Made by a program: the position numbers and the translations under genes. This document shows, one piece after another, positions 27,336 to 34,708 of a stretch of 34,750 nucleotides of DNA. How positions within the stretch are numbered: position 1 is the first letter of the stretch; each line of letters begins with the position of its first letter. This DNA comes from Oscillospiraceae bacterium (GTDB lineage Bacteria > Bacillota > Clostridia > Oscillospirales > Acutalibacteraceae), in contig JAISWM010000102.1 of assembly GCA_031270785.1 (NCBI GenBank), forward strand, positions 1 through 34,750, read 5' to 3'. The notes under the pieces were generated by a model. The model saw only the letters and a program-made list of their open reading frames with translations. It did not search any database and was not told the DNA's origin.

Positions 27336-27380
27336 GTTATTATAACCGCCTTAAAATTATTTTTATTTTCCTTCATTTTT

Positions 27381-27475
27381 GGTCGTGTCTCAAAACAATT
27401 GAAATTTCTTTTTTCCTCCCGCAATGGGCAGGGGGGAAGCAAAAATGCCACTGTTTCAAAAGACTTTTATTATAG
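27381..27475. repeat. Chimeric element: B left arm + D right arm
   Basis: ggtcgtgtctcaaaacaattgaaattt...cccgcaatgggcagggggg...aaaaatgccactgtttcaaaagacttttattatag. Confidence 0.7.
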
Positions 27476-27535
27476 CTTACTCACATAGCTCTTTTCAAGA
27501 AAAACCGCTATAAAAAATCAGACATTTTTCAAAGG

Positions 27536-27650
27536 TATAGCTATTTCGTTTGAAAAGCGTCTGATTTTTATAACTTTCTCCCGGCCGTCGGCCGGGAGAA
27601 AGTACACGGATAAATTTACTTTTGAAGACTTTTAAATCGTAACAGCTATG
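27536..27650. repeat. Family A element
   Basis: tatagctatttcgtttgaaaagcgtctgattttt...ctcccggccgtcggccgggag...tttaaatcgtaacagctat. Confidence 0.85.
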
Positions 27651-27672
27651 TTATTTGTGCCACTGCACGAAA

Positions 27673-28656
27673 TCAGTTTTCGCCGGGAAAACGTCTCAAT
27701 TCAATTTTTACAGGCCTTAAAAACAGATTTGATAGTTCTGTTTTTGGGTCTGTTTTTTTATCTATAATAGCATTTACAGCATTGCATATTGGAAGTTCTA
27801 CATTATAAACCTCAGAAAGTTTTTTTAAAGCCCTCGATGTAGACACACCCTCTGCCAATTTTAAACATTCCTGCTTTTTAACAATGTTTTCTCCATATTG
27901 ACGGTTATTACTATGTTCAGAAAAAAGAGTGGCTTGATAATCGCCAAGGTGGCAAAGCCCATAAGCCGACAACGGATTGCCTCCCATAGCTTGTATTAAA
28001 TGGGATATCTCAAACGTTCCTCGAGACATAAGCGCACCTTTTAAAGATTCATACCCTATACCGTCTAAAATTCCCGCCGCGATTCCTATAACATTTTTTG
28101 CAGCTGCCCCTATCTCGTTACCTATTAAATCGTTTCCATAATAAAATCTTATAAGATCACTCGAAAACTCGTCTACTAAAAACTTGGTCACAGATTTCTT
28201 ATCCGAATCAATAACCATACAATTTGGAATGCCTTTCAAAAAATCCTGTACATGACCCGGCCCAACCCATATAGCTATATCAGTAAAATCTTTATTTATA
28301 TATTCGCACGCTACCTGAGTAAGTCTTTTTCCGGTATTTTCTTCTATTCCTTTCATACATAAAATTATCTTTTTATTAGACAAATCAAAATCAGATAAAT
28401 ATCTAAATAAATCTCTAAGAGACTGAGCACTTATCGAGATTACAACCGCTTCGCAATTACTCAAAGCTTTTCCTAAATCAGAAGTAATTTTTACTTTCTC
28501 ATCAAAAAATATTATACCGTTATTTCTATATTTTAAAAATCTACTTAAATTTTGAGATTCTTTTCGCCCCCATACCGTCACATTATGCCCTATTTTATTC
28601 AAATACCACGCAATAAAACTTCCCCAGCGTCCACAACCTAAAACTGATATATTCAT
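27673..28656 (-). CDS. gpsA: Glycerol-3-phosphate dehydrogenase [NAD(P)+]
   Basis: MNISVLGCGRWGSFIAWYLNKIGHNVTVWGR, GPGHVQDF, GAAAKNVIGIAAGILDGIG; SD ggaggg at 28665-28670. Confidence 0.93.
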   Translation of the reverse strand: MNISVLGCGRWGSFIAWYLNKIGHNVTVWGRKESQNLSRFLKYRNNGIIFFDEKVKITSDLGKALSNCEAVVISISAQSLRDLFRYLSDFDLSNKKIILCMKGIEENTGKRLTQVACEYINKDFTDIAIWVGPGHVQDFLKGIPNCMVIDSDKKSVTKFLVDEFSSDLIRFYYGNDLIGNEIGAAAKNVIGIAAGILDGIGYESLKGALMSRGTFEISHLIQAMGGNPLSAYGLCHLGDYQATLFSEHSNNRQYGENIVKKQECLKLAEGVSTSRALKKLSEVYNVELPICNAVNAIIDKKTDPKTELSNLFLRPVKIELRRFPGEN

Positions 28657-28678
28657 ATCAATATCCCTCCGTGATGTA

Positions 28679-28760
28679 GGTCGTGTCAATAGTTGAAATC
28701 CTTTCTGCCCCCCCGCCTGTGGCGGGGGGAAGATATTATCAACAAATTTGACCCACAACC
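28679..28760. repeat. Family B element just upstream of the gpsA SD
   Basis: ggtcgtgtcaatagttgaaat...gatattatcaacaaatttgacccacaacc; TSD CGTGATGTA (28670-28678 / 28761-28769). Confidence 0.92.
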
Positions 28761-28812
28761 CGTGATGTATAAATTGACGGTATTATACACCAATTATAAG
28801 CAATATGTAAAT

Positions 28813-28957
28813 TAGACCTGTCCGTAAATCTCACAGAGCGCAAACTATCGAAAAATGCATCACTTAAAAAACGGCTTTGCATCAAAATCTCCTTGGAGTA
28901 TTTTTATACGCCGTCGTCGATTTTGATTGCAATCTGTAAAATTTACGGACAGGTCTA
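28813..28957 (+). repeat. Family C MITE, intact (145 bp)
   Basis: TAGACCTGTCCGTAAAT ... ATTTACGGACAGGTCTA. Confidence 0.92.
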
Positions 28958-28977
28958 TTATAAATAATTTTACACGG

Positions 28978-29081
28978 TATAGTAAAAGCTTTTAAAAACA
29001 GTGACATTTTTGTTTTTCCCCCCCGCCTATGGCGGGGGGAAAATGCAAATAATACCACGTTTCTAAATGGCTTTGGCTATA
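28978..29081. repeat. Family D element
   Basis: tatagtaaaagcttttaaaaacagtgacatttttg...caaataataccacgtttctaaatggctttggctata. Confidence 0.85.
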
Positions 29082-29221
29082 ATATCTTTCTCCTCCTCAG
29101 ATCCGAAGGGGGAGAAAAAAGAAATTTTAACCATTTTGAAGCATAACCAAATTATTTACATCCCTTTCCCCCCCGCCATAGGCGGGGGAAAGGATATTAT
29201 CAACTAATTTGACCCATCACC
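29082..29221. repeat. Two partial family B elements
   Basis: atatctttctcc...ttttaaccattttgaagcataacc and ccctttccccccccgccataggcgggggaaaggatattatcaactaatttgacccatcacc. Confidence 0.6.
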
Positions 29222-29324
29222 CGTGCTTCCGAAGGAAACATGCAAGCCCACCGTAATGCCCCGCATGATCTGCTTCGGGGATAGGTGGGCGGGAGCAAAA
29301 ATTTTACTGTGAAGGATAACAACG

Positions 29325-29428
29325 TATAGCAAAAACCATTTAAAAATGTGGGATTATTTACGTTTTTTTCCACGCCCCGGGCGGGGGGGGGGGAAGAAAT
29401 GCCACTGTTTTAAAAGGTTTTTTCTATA
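29325..29428. repeat. Family D element
   Basis: tatagcaaaaaccatttaaaaatgtgggattatttacg...gaaatgccactgttttaaaaggttttttctata. Confidence 0.85.
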
Positions 29429-29460
29429 ACTTTTTTCGATTAATCCGGCATATACGCAGG

Positions 29461-29487
29461 CTACCCCGAGGCTCTGCCCCGGGGTAG
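29461..29487. terminator. Strong stem-loop downstream of 29502 gene
   Basis: CTACCCCGAGGCTCTGCCCCGGGGTAG; no clear T-run on the minus strand. Confidence 0.4.
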
Positions 29488-29501
29488 TTTACTTAATCAG
29501 A

Positions 29502-29861
29502 TTAAAAAACACTTCCGCACTTTTCCATATGTTCCTTGCGGTTAGCAAAATAGCCACTTGTCGGTAAACCGCCCAAATCCGCAGCAGTGGCTGCTAAACA
29601 GGACGCACCGCACGATATAACAGCATTTACCCCGCCGACCACTTCTTTTAAATCGTCATCCGTTACTTCCGAACCTTTTTCAAGCGCTACAATCAATACC
29701 TCAGCGAACTTGTCAAGCTCATCGGCGCTCAAAACTATGTCTTTTTCTTCTAAAGCTTCTCTTACTTGCTCACCTGTTTCCATGGCGAGTAACTCCCGCA
29801 CAAAAATTTTATTTTTAAATGCTTTTTTTGCAGCATCGCTAAATTCTACTTTTTTACTCAT
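29502..29861 (-). CDS. Nif11-like leader/double-glycine RiPP precursor candidate
   Basis: Acidic helical leader (ETGEQVREALEEKDIVLSADELDKFAEVL...TDDDLKEVVGG) followed by 42-aa tail with 3 Cys and many Ser/Thr. Confidence 0.65.
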   Translation of the reverse strand: MSKKVEFSDAAKKAFKNKIFVRELLAMETGEQVREALEEKDIVLSADELDKFAEVLIVALEKGSEVTDDDLKEVVGGVNAVISCGASCLAATAADLGGLPTSGYFANRKEHMEKCGSVF

Positions 29862-30060
29862 AATTATTTTTCCTTTTTAAAAAATTTTTTTAATTATTAC
29901 TGCCTAATATATTGAACATTTTTTGCCCAAAATGTTCTGCGTCTGCCCCGATATTTCCCCTCGCTTACCAAACCCAAGCCAAGCCAACCGGTTATTGCTT
30001 TTTTTCCTTAAACTGCCGCGCCAATTCCTATGCCGGCTACGGCAAAGCCTGCCTAACCAT

Positions 30061-30465
30061 TCACCGGAGCGGATCATCCGCATCATACAAATCATCAACA
30101 AATTCAATGAGCGACTGTTTTTTCTTGGTTGTTTTGCTCCCGCCTTTAAAGCAGTCATTAAGAAACCACGCTCCCCCGGCAGCAACACCGAGCGCTACTA
30201 TTCCCGCCAAAACTTTCGCGGCCACTCCGGCTTTTGAGCTCATTCCGTCCAACAATCCAGCGCCAGCTGCGTTAAAAATACCTGCTAACTCTTCTTCGGT
30301 ATTAACTTGTTGGTTAGCCGCTGCATTGAGTACACTTCCTAAAACTTCAACTTCTTCGTCGGACAGATTAAAATGGTTTTTAACTTCCTCTTTCAACTTA
30401 TTTAACTTATTTACTTTTTCTTCGCTTTGTAAAACATCCAACACATTTTCCGGTGCTTTTGCCAT
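30061..30465 (-). CDS. Small protein: leader-like N-terminus + TM helix
   Basis: SD aaggagat before ATG; LSDEEVEVLGSVLNAAANQQVNTEEELAGIFNAAG resembles leader of 29502 product; TM KVLAGIVALGVAAGGAWFL. Confidence 0.7.
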   Translation of the reverse strand: MAKAPENVLDVLQSEEKVNKLNKLKEEVKNHFNLSDEEVEVLGSVLNAAANQQVNTEEELAGIFNAAGAGLLDGMSSKAGVAAKVLAGIVALGVAAGGAWFLNDCFKGGSKTTKKKQSLIEFVDDLYDADDPLR

Positions 30466-30558
30466 CACTAATATCTCCTTATCACATTGCAAATTTAGGA
30501 AAGTGTAGCTTGCAAATCCACATTTGCCCCGGATATTTCCCCCTGCTTACCAAACCCG

Positions 30559-30647
30559 GGTTGTGACCCAAGTTGGTAATATCTCTCCCCCGCTAGAATG
30601 CGGGGGGGGGAGAAAGAGGAAGTTTCAACTATTTTAAGGCATGATCC
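30559..30647. repeat. Family B element
   Basis: ggttgtgacccaagttggtaatatc...gtttcaactattttaaggcatgatcc; no TSD found. Confidence 0.75.
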
Positions 30648-30654
30648 ATTTTTC

Positions 30655-31041
30655 TCAGCTTGGCTGGTCCCTTTGTTGTTGTTGTTGTTGTTGTGGTCCG
30701 TCAACGTTTACTGGTGTGTCTAGTGGTGCGTTAGGTCCTACGCTTGTTGGTGCGTTTTGGAGTACTGCTGCTGCTGGATTTTTTCCAAACACACCCATTA
30801 CAGCTTTACGTCCTCTTCCGCTAAATCCCTTCTCATCGATCAAATACGCTCCCCCAACAGCTAATGCTCCCGCCAAAATTTTTATGGCTGTTTGGCCTTT
30901 TTTGCCCATGCTGTCCCATATTTTTCCACCGCCAGATATGCCACTATGGTTTATAAACTTTTCGTCTTGGTCAGTTATATTCTCGCTTTTTCCTTCTATA
31001 TAGTCTTCTACTTTTTTGATAAATTTTTGTGCTTCTGACAT
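30655..31041 (-). CDS. Small protein related to 30061-30465 (KILAGALAVGGAYLI helix), poly-Gln near C-terminus
   Basis: Same 5' leader gataaggagatnttagtgatg as the 30061-30465 gene; (CAA)7 tract. Confidence 0.7.
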   Translation of the reverse strand: MSEAQKFIKKVEDYIEGKSENITDQDEKFINHSGISGGGKIWDSMGKKGQTAIKILAGALAVGGAYLIDEKGFSGRGRKAVMGVFGKNPAAAVLQNAPTSVGPNAPLDTPVNVDGPQQQQQQQRDQPS

Positions 31042-31086
31042 CACTAACATCTCCTTATCATATTACAAATTTTAAGTACAGCCACA

Positions 31087-31114
31087 ATTATACACCATAT
31101 ATTGACGCTGTCAA
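31087..31114 (-). promoter_or_regulatory. Promoter TTGACA-16-TATAAT
   Basis: Minus strand TTGACA 31109-31114, TATAAT 31087-31092, upstream of the 30655-31041 gene. Confidence 0.7.
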
Positions 31115-31213
31115 GTGCTTTTTTTAGTTTTTTTATATAAATTGCGTTTGTTTAAATAAAAAATATATCCGCATTCAATATTTTTATTATTATCATTCAA
31201 TAAAAATTAAACA

Positions 31214-31318
31214 TATAGTAAAACCTTTTCAAACAGTAGCGTTTTTGTTCTTTCCCCCTCCAAAGGCGTGGGAAAGAAACGTAAATAATACCACGTGTCT
31301 AAAATGGTTTTTGCTATC
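31214..31318. repeat. Family D element
   Basis: tatagtaaaaccttttcaaacagtagcgtttttg...aacgtaaataataccacgtgtctaaaatggtttttgctat. Confidence 0.85.
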
Positions 31319-31345
31319 TAAAGTCAAAAATATTTCAAAAAATCT

Positions 31346-31432
31346 GGTCATGTCTCAAAATAATTGAAATCCCTTTTTTCCCCCGCCTCGGGCGGGGGGG
31401 AAAGATATTATCAAACAATTTGACCCATCACC
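31346..31432. repeat. Family B element
   Basis: ggtcatgtctcaaaataattgaaat...gatattatcaaacaatttgacccatcacc; perfect 8-bp TSD AAAAATCT (31338-31345 / 31433-31440). Confidence 0.92.
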
Positions 31433-31582
31433 AAAAATCTAGTGTTTATGATAAAACAATGAAAAATTTTGTGCACTGTTTATTTTTAAAACACGTTTTT
31501 AATAAAATATATTGAAATGATTTTAAATTTAAGTATAATATTCTAAAGCTGAACTAAATTAATTATTGGTTGTGCCCCCAAA

Positions 31583-31799
31583 TATAGCTGTTTCGTTTGA
31601 AAAGTATCTGATTTTTATAACTTTCTCACAGCCGGCGGTCGGGAGAAAGTACACGGACAAATTTACTTTTGAGGACTGTTTTAAATCGTAGGTAGTGGTC
31701 CAAATTAATTGATAATATCTTTTTCTCCTGCTGATTTACGGGGGGGAAAAAGAAAGAATTTCAACTATTTGAAACACAACCAAATTGTAACAGCTGATA
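31583..31799. repeat. Family A element interrupted by family B
   Basis: tatagctgtttcgtttgaaaagtatctg...gaggactgttttaaatcgta[B]aaattgtaacagctgata. Confidence 0.88.
31691..31781. repeat. Family B element nested in family A
   Basis: ggtagtggtccaaattaattgataatatc...tttcaactatttgaaacacaacc; flanks AAATCGTA / AAATTGTA (7/8). Confidence 0.9.
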
Positions 31800-31840
31800 G
31801 ACCCAAATAAAATTAAAAATATTTAACAGGAGAAATGAAT

Positions 31841-32788
31841 ATGAAAATAAAAAAATGGTACTCAGCACTTGTAATTACAGGTTTATGTGGATTAATATTG
31901 ACTTCATGCACAAAACCCGAACTCGATGAGTCCCAAAAAGAAATAGGAATAATTCAAATAATTGAGCATGATTGTTTAGACGAAGCAAGAAAAGGTTTTA
32001 TTGACGGACTTTCAGAACTTGGGTACAAAGATAGCGGCAATATCAGAATAGATTATCAAAACGCCCAAGGTGATCAAGCGGTTTTAAATTCGATAGCGAG
32101 CGGTTTTGTGCAAAATAAAAAAGATTTAATTCTTGCAATTTCAACCCCCGCAGCTCAAGCGGTTGCAAACCTTACAAAAGATATCCCCGTTTTATTCACA
32201 GCTGTTACAGACCCCAAATCCAGCGGTATTGAAGCTTTGAATATCACGGGAACTTCGGATATAGTTCCTGTTGAAAAGCAAATTGGACTCATAAAAAAAC
32301 TTTTGCCAAGCGCCAAAAAAGTGGCGGTGCTGTATTGCTCCAACGAAATTAATTCAAAAATTCAGGCGGAAATGGCTGCGGATGCCGCTCGTAAGTTTGG
32401 TATGGAAACAAAAGATTATACTGTTTCAAGCACAAACGAATTGCAGCAGGTTGTGGAATATATGGAAAAATCCATCGATGCTGTATTCGTGCCTACCGAT
32501 AATTTAGTTGTGTCAAGCATGCCGATTGTCAGTAAAATAGCCACTTCGCGCGGAATTCCAATTATTTGCAGTGAAGTTGCCAGTGTGAAAAATGGTGCTC
32601 TTGCAACTTACGGAATGGACTATTATGAACTTGGTAAAATAACTGCTAACCAGGCAGCAGAAATTCTGGAAGGAAAAAATAAACCGCAAAATATGCCGGT
32701 TCAGTATCTAACAGATACAAAACTTACAATAAATTATGAAATTATTGAAAAATTAGGGCTTAAAATTCCTGATGAATTGAGGGGTTAA
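31841..32788 (+). CDS. ABC transporter substrate-binding lipoprotein (TrpX-like family)
   Basis: Lipobox-like LTSCTK; IGIIQIIEHDCLDEARKGFIDGLSELGY; followed by permease and ATPase. Confidence 0.85.
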   Translation: MKIKKWYSALVITGLCGLILTSCTKPELDESQKEIGIIQIIEHDCLDEARKGFIDGLSELGYKDSGNIRIDYQNAQGDQAVLNSIASGFVQNKKDLILAISTPAAQAVANLTKDIPVLFTAVTDPKSSGIEALNITGTSDIVPVEKQIGLIKKLLPSAKKVAVLYCSNEINSKIQAEMAADAARKFGMETKDYTVSSTNELQQVVEYMEKSIDAVFVPTDNLVVSSMPIVSKIATSRGIPIICSEVASVKNGALATYGMDYYELGKITANQAAEILEGKNKPQNMPVQYLTDTKLTINYEIIEKLGLKIPDELRG

Positions 32789-32792
32789 ATAC

Positions 32793-33665
32793 ATGAATAT
32801 TTTATTATCAACATGTTCGCAGGGGCTGATTTACGCTATTTTGGCACTTGGGCTTTACATTACATTCAGAATTCTAAACTTTGCTGATATGACCGCGGAA
32901 GGCAGTTTAACTCTCGGAGGAAGCGTTTGCGCGGTTTTAATAACTAGCGGGGTAAATCCGGTTTTAAGCATTTTAATTGCGGGATTAATAGGTTTTTTAG
33001 CGGGGTTAATCACAGGGTTTTTGCATACAAAATTAAAAATTCAAGCGATACTCTCCGGAATTTTAACCATGATAGCTTTGTACTCTATAAATATTAGAAT
33101 CATGGGTAAAGCGAACCTTTCGCTGCTTGGCAAGCAAACAATTTTTAAAATTTTTGGGAACACGCAAATTTCAGATTTTGCAATAGGACTGACGATATGC
33201 GCAGCACTGCTGGTAATTTTAAATTTATTCTTTAAAACTCGCCTGGGAATAGCAATCCGCGCAACCGGTGACAACGAACAAATGATGCGCGCGCAAGGCG
33301 CGAACACGAATTTTAAGAAAATCTTAGCGCTTATGATTAGCAATTCAATGTGCGCGGTTTCAGGCGCGTTAATTGCGCAAAGCCAAGGATACGCGGACAT
33401 CAACATGGGAACCGGCACGATTGTTATTGCGCTGGCTTCAATAGTAATCGGTGAAGCATTAATTCGAAAAAATTCATTTTTATTAAAACTTATCGCTGTT
33501 ATTTTGGGTTCAGTTTGTTATAGGTTTATAATTTTCTTTGTGCTGAATTTAGGAATGAACCCAAGCGATTTAAAACTTTTTACATCGATTATAGCGGCAA
33601 TTTTATTGGCTCTGCCAAATATTCAAAAAACCATCAAGAGGAGTATTCAAAATGCTAAAAATTGA
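32793..33665 (+). CDS. ABC transporter permease
   Basis: Multi-TM; QGLIYAILALGLYITFRILNFADMTAEGSLTLGG typical of this permease family. Confidence 0.88.
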   Translation: MNILLSTCSQGLIYAILALGLYITFRILNFADMTAEGSLTLGGSVCAVLITSGVNPVLSILIAGLIGFLAGLITGFLHTKLKIQAILSGILTMIALYSINIRIMGKANLSLLGKQTIFKIFGNTQISDFAIGLTICAALLVILNLFFKTRLGIAIRATGDNEQMMRAQGANTNFKKILALMISNSMCAVSGALIAQSQGYADINMGTGTIVIALASIVIGEALIRKNSFLLKLIAVILGSVCYRFIIFFVLNLGMNPSDLKLFTSIIAAILLALPNIQKTIKRSIQNAKN

Positions 33666-34410
33666 AAACTTATGTAAAATATTTAATAAAAATTCAATTG
33701 ATGAAAAAATTATTTTTAAAGATTTAAATTTAAAAGTAGAAAAAGGTGAGTTCGTCACAATTATTGGTGGAAATGGTGCGGGTAAGTCAACATTAATGAA
33801 TTTAATTTCAGGTTCGATGTTTCCGGATTCAGGTAAAATTTTTGTGGATAACAAGAGTGTTACTCACCTTTCAGAACACAAACGCGCCAAATTTATCGGA
33901 CGTGTTTTTCAAGATCCGCTTAAAGGCACCGCGCCGAATTTAACAATCGAAGAAAATTTGCTTCTTGCAATGCTTCGAGATTCAAAAAGAAATTTGGTTT
34001 TTGGAATTAATAAGCAAAATACAGATTTTTTCAAAAATGAACTTGAAAAATTACATTTGGGCCTTGAAAACCGCCTAAAAACTAAAGTAGGCCTGCTTTC
34101 AGGAGGGCAAAGGCAGGCAATCACCCTTTTGATGGCAACGCTCATAAAACCACAAATTTTACTTTTGGACGAACACACGGCGGCCCTTGACCCGAAATCT
34201 CAAGATAAAATTTTGAATTTAACTGAAGAAATTACTAAAAATACGGAAATGGCAACTTTAATGATCACACACAATATTGAAAACGCTATAAATTTTGGAA
34301 ACAGGATGATTATGCTAAAGCACGGTAAAATTGTCCTCGATTTAAACGGCGATGAACGAAAAACAGTTGATATATATGAATTGCAGGAAAAATTTAATAC
34401 TATATTTTAA
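33652..34410 (+). CDS. ABC transporter ATP-binding protein
   Basis: Walker A GGNGAGKSTLMN, LSGGQRQAITLLMA signature, LLLDEHTAALDP. Confidence 0.93.
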   Translation: MLKIENLCKIFNKNSIDEKIIFKDLNLKVEKGEFVTIIGGNGAGKSTLMNLISGSMFPDSGKIFVDNKSVTHLSEHKRAKFIGRVFQDPLKGTAPNLTIEENLLLAMLRDSKRNLVFGINKQNTDFFKNELEKLHLGLENRLKTKVGLLSGGQRQAITLLMATLIKPQILLLDEHTAALDPKSQDKILNLTEEITKNTEMATLMITHNIENAINFGNRMIMLKHGKIVLDLNGDERKTVDIYELQEKFNTIF

Positions 34411-34437
34411 ATATAATATAGCTGTTTTTTGAAAGAG

Positions 34438-34503
34438 GTTGTTTCAAAATGGTTGAAACTTTTTTTCTCTCCCCCTCGAATCGGAGGGTGAGAAAGATAT
34501 TAT
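34438..34503. repeat. Family B element running into a D fragment
   Basis: ggttgtttcaaaatggttgaaac...gatattat|agccaaaactatttagaagcgtgatattattt. Confidence 0.6.
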
Positions 34504-34633
34504 AGCCAAAACTATTTAGAAGCGTGATATTATTTAAATTACTTTTCCCCGCAGGCTCGCAGGGGAAGTAATTCAAACACATATCAGATTTTAATTTAGA
34601 AATAGTATCAATAATTTTATAACTTTTGTTAAT

Positions 34634-34650
34634 TAGACCTGTCCGAAAAT
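34634..34650 (+). repeat. Family C-type terminal repeat at the possible start of an IS element
   Basis: TAGACCTGTCCGAAAAT matches C TIR with one mismatch; ATG ORF follows at 34709. Confidence 0.55.
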
Positions 34651-34708
34651 ACGAAAACATGATACAATCGCCATTAGAATTTAAAAAACAATATTTTGGG
34701 TGATAAAA

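Noticed and set aside
28657-28758. N-terminal extension of the gpsA ORF (MWVKFVDNIFPPPQAGG...)
   Set aside because: Translates a family B element; similar PPP-rich peptides arise wherever a B element is read in that frame. ATG 28656 has a strong SD.
29912-30508. 198-aa plus-strand ORF opposite the small-protein genes
   Set aside because: Antisense to genes with clear SDs and shared 5' leaders; Ser/Ala/Pro-rich shadow translation.
31433-31834. T-box/tryptophan riboswitch upstream of the TrpXYZ-like ABC operon
   Set aside because: No T-box consensus (e.g. TGGNACC-type element) seen; the region is mostly A/B MITE sequence.
359-34600. Interpreting the repeats as a CRISPR array
   Set aside because: Copies are dispersed kilobases apart, palindromic, with target duplications and no regular spacers or cas genes.
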